Shown: positions 59,814 through 64,000 of the stretch, piece after piece | Layout: every line of letters starts with the position of its first letter | Numbering within the stretch: the stretch's first letter is position 1 | DNA from: Yersinia similis | GTDB taxonomy: Bacteria > Pseudomonadota > Gammaproteobacteria > Enterobacterales > Enterobacteriaceae | Reading direction: 5' to 3' | Assembly: GCF_001053095.1 (NCBI RefSeq) | Contig: NZ_CGBP01000011.1 | Span: 1 to 64,000, forward strand | Length of the DNA: 64,000 nucleotides | The notes under the pieces: model-generated | The model's database searches: none | What the model saw: only the letters and a program-made list of their open reading frames with translations | Told to the model about the DNA's origin: nothing | Program-made: the position numbers and the translations under genes

Positions 59814-61256
59814 ATGTCCAGACGGCTCAGAAGGACCAAGATTGTTACTACACTGGGGCCGGCTACTGACCGCGATAATAATCTGGAAAAGATTATTGCT
59901 GCAGGTGCTAACGTAGTCCGCCTGAATTTTTCCCATGGTAGCGCTGAAGATCATGAATTACGGGCCAATAAAGTCCGTGAAATTGCTGCCAGACTGGGGC
60001 GTCATGTAGCTATTCTTGGTGATTTGCAAGGTCCTAAAATCCGGGTATCGACGTTTAAAGAAGGTAAAGTTTTCCTTAATATAAACGATAAATTTCTGCT
60101 GGATGCCAATATGGCAAAAGGCGAAGGTGATAAAGACAAAGTGGGTATCGATTACAAAGGACTGCCAGCTGATGTGGTTCCCGGTGATATCTTATTGCTC
60201 GATGATGGCCGTGTGCAGCTAAAAGTGATTGAAGTTCAGGGTATGAAAGTCTTCACTGAAGTGACCGTCGGTGGCCCGCTCTCTAACAATAAAGGCATCA
60301 ACAAGTTAGGTGGCGGGTTATCAGCCGAAGCCCTAACCGAAAAAGATAAAGCCGATATTGTTACCGCTGCAAAAATTGGTGTGGACTTCCTGGCTGTCTC
60401 TTTCCCGCGTACTGGTGAAGATCTGCATTATGCACGCCGCCTAGCCCGTGATGCTGGCTGCAATGCACAGATCGTCGCAAAGGTTGAGCGTGCTGAAGCG
60501 GTCGCCACTGATGAAGCGATGGATGATATCATTCTGGCCTCTGACGTCGTCATGGTCGCTCGTGGTGATTTGGGTGTTGAAATTGGCGACCCAGAACTCG
60601 TTGGTATCCAGAAGAAACTGATCCGCCGTGCCCGCCAGCTAAACCGTGCCGTGATCACGGCAACTCAGATGATGGAATCAATGATCACCAACCCGATGCC
60701 AACCCGAGCAGAGGTGATGGATGTTGCCAACGCAGTGCTGGATGGTACCGATGCGGTCATGTTGTCAGCAGAAACGGCAGCGGGCCAGTATCCGGCAGAA
60801 ACCGTAGCGGCAATGGCGCGTGTCTGTCTGGGCGCGGAAAAAATCCCAAGCATCAATGTGTCAAAACACCGTCTGGATGTGCAATTCGATAACGTCGAAG
60901 AAGCTATCGCGATGTCGACCATGTATGCGGCAAACCACCTCAAAGGTATCACCGCGATTATCGCCATGACTGAATCAGGCCGTACGGCTTTGATGATGTC
61001 GCGCATCAGTTCTGGTTTACCTATTTTCGCCATGTCGCGCCATGATCATACCTTAAATCTAACCGCCATCTACCGTGGCGTGACTCCGGTATATTGTGAC
61101 CCCCATACTGACGGTATTCTTGCCGCCACAGAAGCAGTAAAACGCTTGCAAGATAAAGGGTTCCTGGTGTCAGGTGATTTGGTTATCGTTACTCAGGGCG
61201 ATGTGATGGGCACCATTGGTACTACCAATACCAGTCGTATCATCCGCGTCGAATAA
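59814..61256 (+). CDS. pykA: Pyruvate kinase II
   Basis: Makes pyruvate and ATP from phosphoenolpyruvate at the end of glycolysis; PykA in enterics is AMP-activated. The 480-residue product starts [19 protein letters not shown], typical of PykA rather than PykF, and has [12 protein letters not shown], the catalytic-lysine segment [12 protein letters not shown] and [11 protein letters not shown], with [25 protein letters not shown] downstream. A strong terminator follows. In E. coli the order hexR-pykA-lpxM is the same. Confidence 0.98.
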   Translation: MSRRLRRTKIVTTLGPATDRDNNLEKIIAAGANVVRLNFSHGSAEDHELRANKVREIAARLGRHVAILGDLQGPKIRVSTFKEGKVFLNINDKFLLDANMAKGEGDKDKVGIDYKGLPADVVPGDILLLDDGRVQLKVIEVQGMKVFTEVTVGGPLSNNKGINKLGGGLSAEALTEKDKADIVTAAKIGVDFLAVSFPRTGEDLHYARRLARDAGCNAQIVAKVERAEAVATDEAMDDIILASDVVMVARGDLGVEIGDPELVGIQKKLIRRARQLNRAVITATQMMESMITNPMPTRAEVMDVANAVLDGTDAVMLSAETAAGQYPAETVAAMARVCLGAEKIPSINVSKHRLDVQFDNVEEAIAMSTMYAANHLKGITAIIAMTESGRTALMMSRISSGLPIFAMSRHDHTLNLTAIYRGVTPVYCDPHTDGILAATEAVKRLQDKGFLVSGDLVIVTQGDVMGTIGTTNTSRIIRVE

Positions 61257-61282
61257 GTTATTTTTAAGATAGGCAAAAAAGC

Positions 61283-61318
61283 AAAGGCCCGCTATCACTC
61301 TCCACTAGCGGGCCTTTT
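61283..61318. terminator. Terminator between pykA and lpxM
   Basis: AAAGGCCCGCTA / TAGCGGGCCTTT, a perfect 12-bp stem with an 11-base loop, T-runs on both sides; it can end pykA and convergent lpxM. Confidence 0.92.
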
Positions 61319-61354
61319 ACATTTAACCGCTCGCTTTTGAACGGTTATCGCACC

Positions 61355-62317
61355 CTAAAGATCTTTGCGCACATAAGGCTCGGTTTCCCCCTCTTTCCGG
61401 GTTTTTAACAGCTTTAGGATCCATGTATATTGCTCTGGATTCGGCTTAACCAACAACTCCACTTCCTCATTCATCCTACGGGCAATGTATGCGTCATCGG
61501 CATCAGCCAAATCATCCATTGGCGGACGGATATAGATATCAAGACGGTGCTCTCTATAATTATAAACTGGGAACATCGGTACAATGGCCGCCCGGCAGAC
61601 TTTCATTAAACGACCTATTGCCGGTAAGGTCGCCTTATAGGTCGCGAAGAAATCAACAAATTCACTTTGCTCAGGACCATAATCTTCATCGGGTAAGTAG
61701 TAACCCCAGAATCCTTGGCGCACAGAACTGATAAAAGGTTTGATGCCACTTTCTCGGGCATGGATCCGCCCACCAAAATGCAAACGCGCACTGTTCCATA
61801 AATAATCCACCAATGGATTACGTTGATGATGGAACATACCTGCAACGGGCTTGCCCTGCTCCGCTAACAGCATAGCCGGAATATCAATGGACCAGGCATG
61901 GGGGACCAACAAAATAACATTACGCTCTTGTTGTTGCAGCTCATCCAGTATTTCCTGTCCATGCCAGTGGATGCGGGACAACACTTTTTTCGGATCACGA
62001 AAACAAAGCTCTGCCATCATCATTAGCGGTTGAGCGGCGGTAGCAAACATCTGATCAATAATGTGTTCGCGTTCAGACTCTGGTAACTCAGGCATGCAAT
62101 AAAGAAGATTAATACGAGCACGACGACGGGCACTTTTAGCAAACTTTCCAGTAAAACGCCCTATGCCGGCTAATAAAGGATCACGGTATTTGGGGGGAAT
62201 ATAAGCGAGTGCAGCCATCGCTCCGGCACCTAACCAAACCCCCCAGAAACGCGGATGGAGGAAGGCTTTCTGAAATACCGGAATAAAACCAGCTGCGTCA
62301 TTTTTCTCTTTGTGCAT
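61355..62317 (-). CDS. lpxM: Lipid A biosynthesis myristoyltransferase LpxM
   Basis: The late acyltransferase (MsbB) that adds the secondary acyl chain to Kdo2-lipid A, on the inner membrane. The 320-residue product has an N-terminal hydrophobic segment, the HX4D acyltransferase motif in VPHAWSIDIPAML, and GYYLPDEDYGPEQSEFVDFFATYKATLPAIGRLMKVC. It matches E. coli LpxM (323) rather than LpxL by the YTWILKLLKTRKEGE end. Acylation by such enzymes is temperature-regulated in Yersinia; nothing in the sequence shows how. Confidence 0.94.
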   Translation of the reverse strand: MHKEKNDAAGFIPVFQKAFLHPRFWGVWLGAGAMAALAYIPPKYRDPLLAGIGRFTGKFAKSARRRARINLLYCMPELPESEREHIIDQMFATAAQPLMMMAELCFRDPKKVLSRIHWHGQEILDELQQQERNVILLVPHAWSIDIPAMLLAEQGKPVAGMFHHQRNPLVDYLWNSARLHFGGRIHARESGIKPFISSVRQGFWGYYLPDEDYGPEQSEFVDFFATYKATLPAIGRLMKVCRAAIVPMFPVYNYREHRLDIYIRPPMDDLADADDAYIARRMNEEVELLVKPNPEQYTWILKLLKTRKEGETEPYVRKDL

Positions 62318-62509
62318 GGGGAAACTCTTAGAATTGGCAGTGGGCTAATCATCATTACAGAAGACACGTTATACAGACACTCTTTTTGGCAACCTTCATC
62401 TTTCCAGGCGACAACGTTTAGTTCAGTGTTTGCAGATAACCGCTTCGCAATTAAAGCCCAATAGCAAAAAACTGATATCAGCCATCTACGATGGGCTGAC
62501 AGACTGAAA

Positions 62510-62544
62510 CTAAACTGCCAGTGTTCAACTCACTGGCAGTTTAG
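62510..62544. terminator. Perfect 14-bp hairpin after mepM
   Basis: CTAAACTGCCAGTG / CACTGGCAGTTTAG with a 7-base loop. It lies 40 bases beyond the mepM stop, between mepM and lpxM. The T-run on the minus strand is short (TTTAGTTTC), so it may be a partial terminator or RNA-stabilising hairpin. Confidence 0.6.
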
Positions 62545-62583
62545 GGATAAACACACCGACAGGCTAACCTGACGGTATCACCG

Positions 62584-63900
62584 CTAATCCAGTTGTAACT
62601 GCGGAATAACTTGCTTAACAATAGCCAGATACTCGCTGCGATCTTTACCACTCAACCCTTCTGAACGTGGCAATTTAGCTGTCAGTGGATTAACCGCTTG
62701 CTGGTTCATCCAAAATTCATAATGCAGATGTGGCCCAGTCGAACGGCCGGTATTACCCGACAACGCGATACGGTCACCACGTTTCACTTTCTGTCCGGGC
62801 TTAACCAGCAATTTTTTCAAATGCATGTAATGCGTGGTGTATTGACGACCATGGCGGATAACCACATAGTTACCGGCAGCACCACTGAATTTTGAAATTA
62901 AGACTTCGCCATCACCCACGGCTAATACCGGTGTCCCGACAGGCATCGCGAAATCCACGCCTTTATGCGGCGCAATACGCCCAGTCACCGGATTTAACCG
63001 ACGAGGGTTAAAATTGGATGAGACACGGAATTGTTTCAGCGTAGGGAAACGTAGGAAACCACGTGCGAGGCCAGAGCCCTGCCGATCATAGAATTTGCCA
63101 TCTTCAGCCCGGATAGCATAATAATCTTTACCTCCAGACCGCATGCGTACCCCAACGAGTTGGCTTTGCTCACTACGGCCATCCAGCATTTCTCGTGACA
63201 TTAATACCGCGAACTGATCGCCTTTACGCAGCTTACTAAAATCTAATTGCCACTGTAGTGCCTTGGTTACTGCTCTAATTTCAGAGCCTGTTAGCCCTGC
63301 TTTTTTCGCACTGGCGACAAAACTACCATCAAGGCGGCCCGTCAGAACACTGTTCTTCCACTCGCCCTTCTGCAGCTCTTTAGTCTCTTTGAAATTGTTA
63401 CCAACACGATTATACGTCCGGGTTTCACGACGCGACACTTCCCAAGTCAGGCTTTGTAAATCACCGGTGTCATTCACTGTCCAGGAGATTTGCTGCCCGA
63501 TCTTCAGATTACGTAAGTCACGATTTTGGTTCGCCAATAAGGAAACATCAGAGATATCAATCCCATACTGGGTAAGAATGCTACTCAACGTATCACCCGT
63601 TGACACAACATACTCATGGACGCCAGTATCATTGGCATCTTTGGCGTCTAATTCATCTTGTGGGATTGTATCGTCAGGCGTTGGCTGATCGATAGGTTCA
63701 CTGGCTTCTGGCAATAAAATGCGGGATTGACTGGTATCTAACACCACACTCTTGGCAACGGGTTCATGCTCTGGGTGATAGATAAAAGGCCGCCAAACAG
63801 CGACGGCCAGTGTCATTACAGTCAACGACCCCAACATGATGCGATGGGGTCGAGGAAGATTGTTATACGCTAAAGTGATAGTTCTGACTATCTGCTGCAC
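62584..63900 (-). CDS. mepM: Murein DD-endopeptidase MepM
   Basis: Cleaves D-Ala-mDap cross-links so that new peptidoglycan can be inserted; periplasmic and anchored near the inner membrane. The 438-residue product starts with GTG (QQIVRTITLAYNNLPRPHR), has one N-terminal membrane segment (about 21-40), a LysM domain (about 96-140: HEYVVSTGDTLSSILTQYG), a central domain and an M23 peptidase domain with the zinc ligands in HKGVDFAMPVGTPV and GPHLHYEFWMN. All catalytic residues are there. It follows znuA on the same strand by 20 bases, as in E. coli. Confidence 0.96.
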   Translation of the reverse strand: MQQIVRTITLAYNNLPRPHRIMLGSLTVMTLAVAVWRPFIYHPEHEPVAKSVVLDTSQSRILLPEASEPIDQPTPDDTIPQDELDAKDANDTGVHEYVVSTGDTLSSILTQYGIDISDVSLLANQNRDLRNLKIGQQISWTVNDTGDLQSLTWEVSRRETRTYNRVGNNFKETKELQKGEWKNSVLTGRLDGSFVASAKKAGLTGSEIRAVTKALQWQLDFSKLRKGDQFAVLMSREMLDGRSEQSQLVGVRMRSGGKDYYAIRAEDGKFYDRQGSGLARGFLRFPTLKQFRVSSNFNPRRLNPVTGRIAPHKGVDFAMPVGTPVLAVGDGEVLISKFSGAAGNYVVIRHGRQYTTHYMHLKKLLVKPGQKVKRGDRIALSGNTGRSTGPHLHYEFWMNQQAVNPLTAKLPRSEGLSGKDRSEYLAIVKQVIPQLQLD

Positions 63901-63920
63901 TTATGAGTATCCTTTTAATC

Positions 63921-64000
63921 TTACTTCAGGCAGCTCACGTATTGGTTCGACAACTGAGACAAAAAGTTCACATAGCTGTCCTTGTCCAATACTATACCGC
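63921..64000 (-). CDS. znuA: Zinc ABC transporter binding protein ZnuA, 3' end only
   Basis: The minus-strand frame reads VLDKDSYVNFLSQLSNQYVSCLK and stops at 63921, which fits the C-terminus of the periplasmic zinc-binding protein ZnuA, including the conserved last cysteine. Only about 26 codons are in the window. Its position upstream of mepM is the same as in E. coli. The rest lies beyond the right edge. Confidence 0.8.
   Translation of the reverse strand, partial: GIVLDKDSYVNFLSQLSNQYVSCLK

Overview
The window reads as chromosomal DNA of an enteric bacterium, most likely the Yersinia pseudotuberculosis/pestis group. This is inferred from near full-length agreement of most proteins with remembered Escherichia coli orthologues, from E. 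coli-like gene blocks (purU-tyrTV, yeaG-yeaH, minCDE, zwf-hexR-pykA-lpxM-mepM), and from 130-170 bp palindromic mini-insertions that resemble the Yersinia palindromic (YPAL) family. No rRNA, CRISPR array, plasmid function, prophage or full-size insertion sequence was seen.

Layout. 0-6.9 kb: hns, ugd, rssB, a 1.3 kb gap holding a cAMP-CRP-type promoter, a 23-codon ORF and a terminator, then ychJ, purU and two identical tRNA-Tyr genes with an rtT-like remnant. 7-8.6 kb: an AT-rich LysR regulator and AT-rich gap beside the tRNAs. 8.6-21 kb: DNA repair and redox housekeeping (xthA, nudG, topB, selD, ydjA, sppA, ansA, pncA, msrB, gapA, yeaD). 21-27 kb: mipA, the yeaG-yeaH stress pair and a drug/metabolite transporter with a histidine-rich tail. 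27-28.6 kb: a scar where a LysR gene and a pirin-like gene have both lost their 5' ends and the pirin 3' end is split by a mini-insertion. 28.8-37.7 kb: an MFS exporter, dadA, ycgB, a second mini-insertion that duplicated a terminator, fadR, nhaB, dsbB and two small proteins. 38.7-41.9 kb: a three-gene cassette (unknown protein, cysteine desulfurase-like enzyme, MFS transporter). 42-47 kb: ycgN, ycgM, a truncated lytic transglycosylase, ycgL, minCDE. 47-55 kb: rnd, fadD, slp-like lipoprotein gene, tsaB, yoaA, yoaB, mdtJI. 56-64 kb: eda, zwf, hexR, pykA, lpxM, mepM and the 3' end of znuA.

Links between genes. FadR is encoded at 34 kb and a good FadR operator lies upstream of fadD at 50 kb. HexR-like boxes lie between zwf and hexR, joining the regulator to the hexose-phosphate genes around it; edd, which sits between zwf and eda in E. 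coli, is absent here. RssB, H-NS and the yeaGH/ycgB genes are all tied to the general stress response in E. coli. The main points for follow-up are the CRP-controlled small transcript near 4.5-4.9 kb, the two mini-insertions that share termini and both sit in hairpins duplicated on insertion, the desulfurase cassette, and the LysR/pirin scar.
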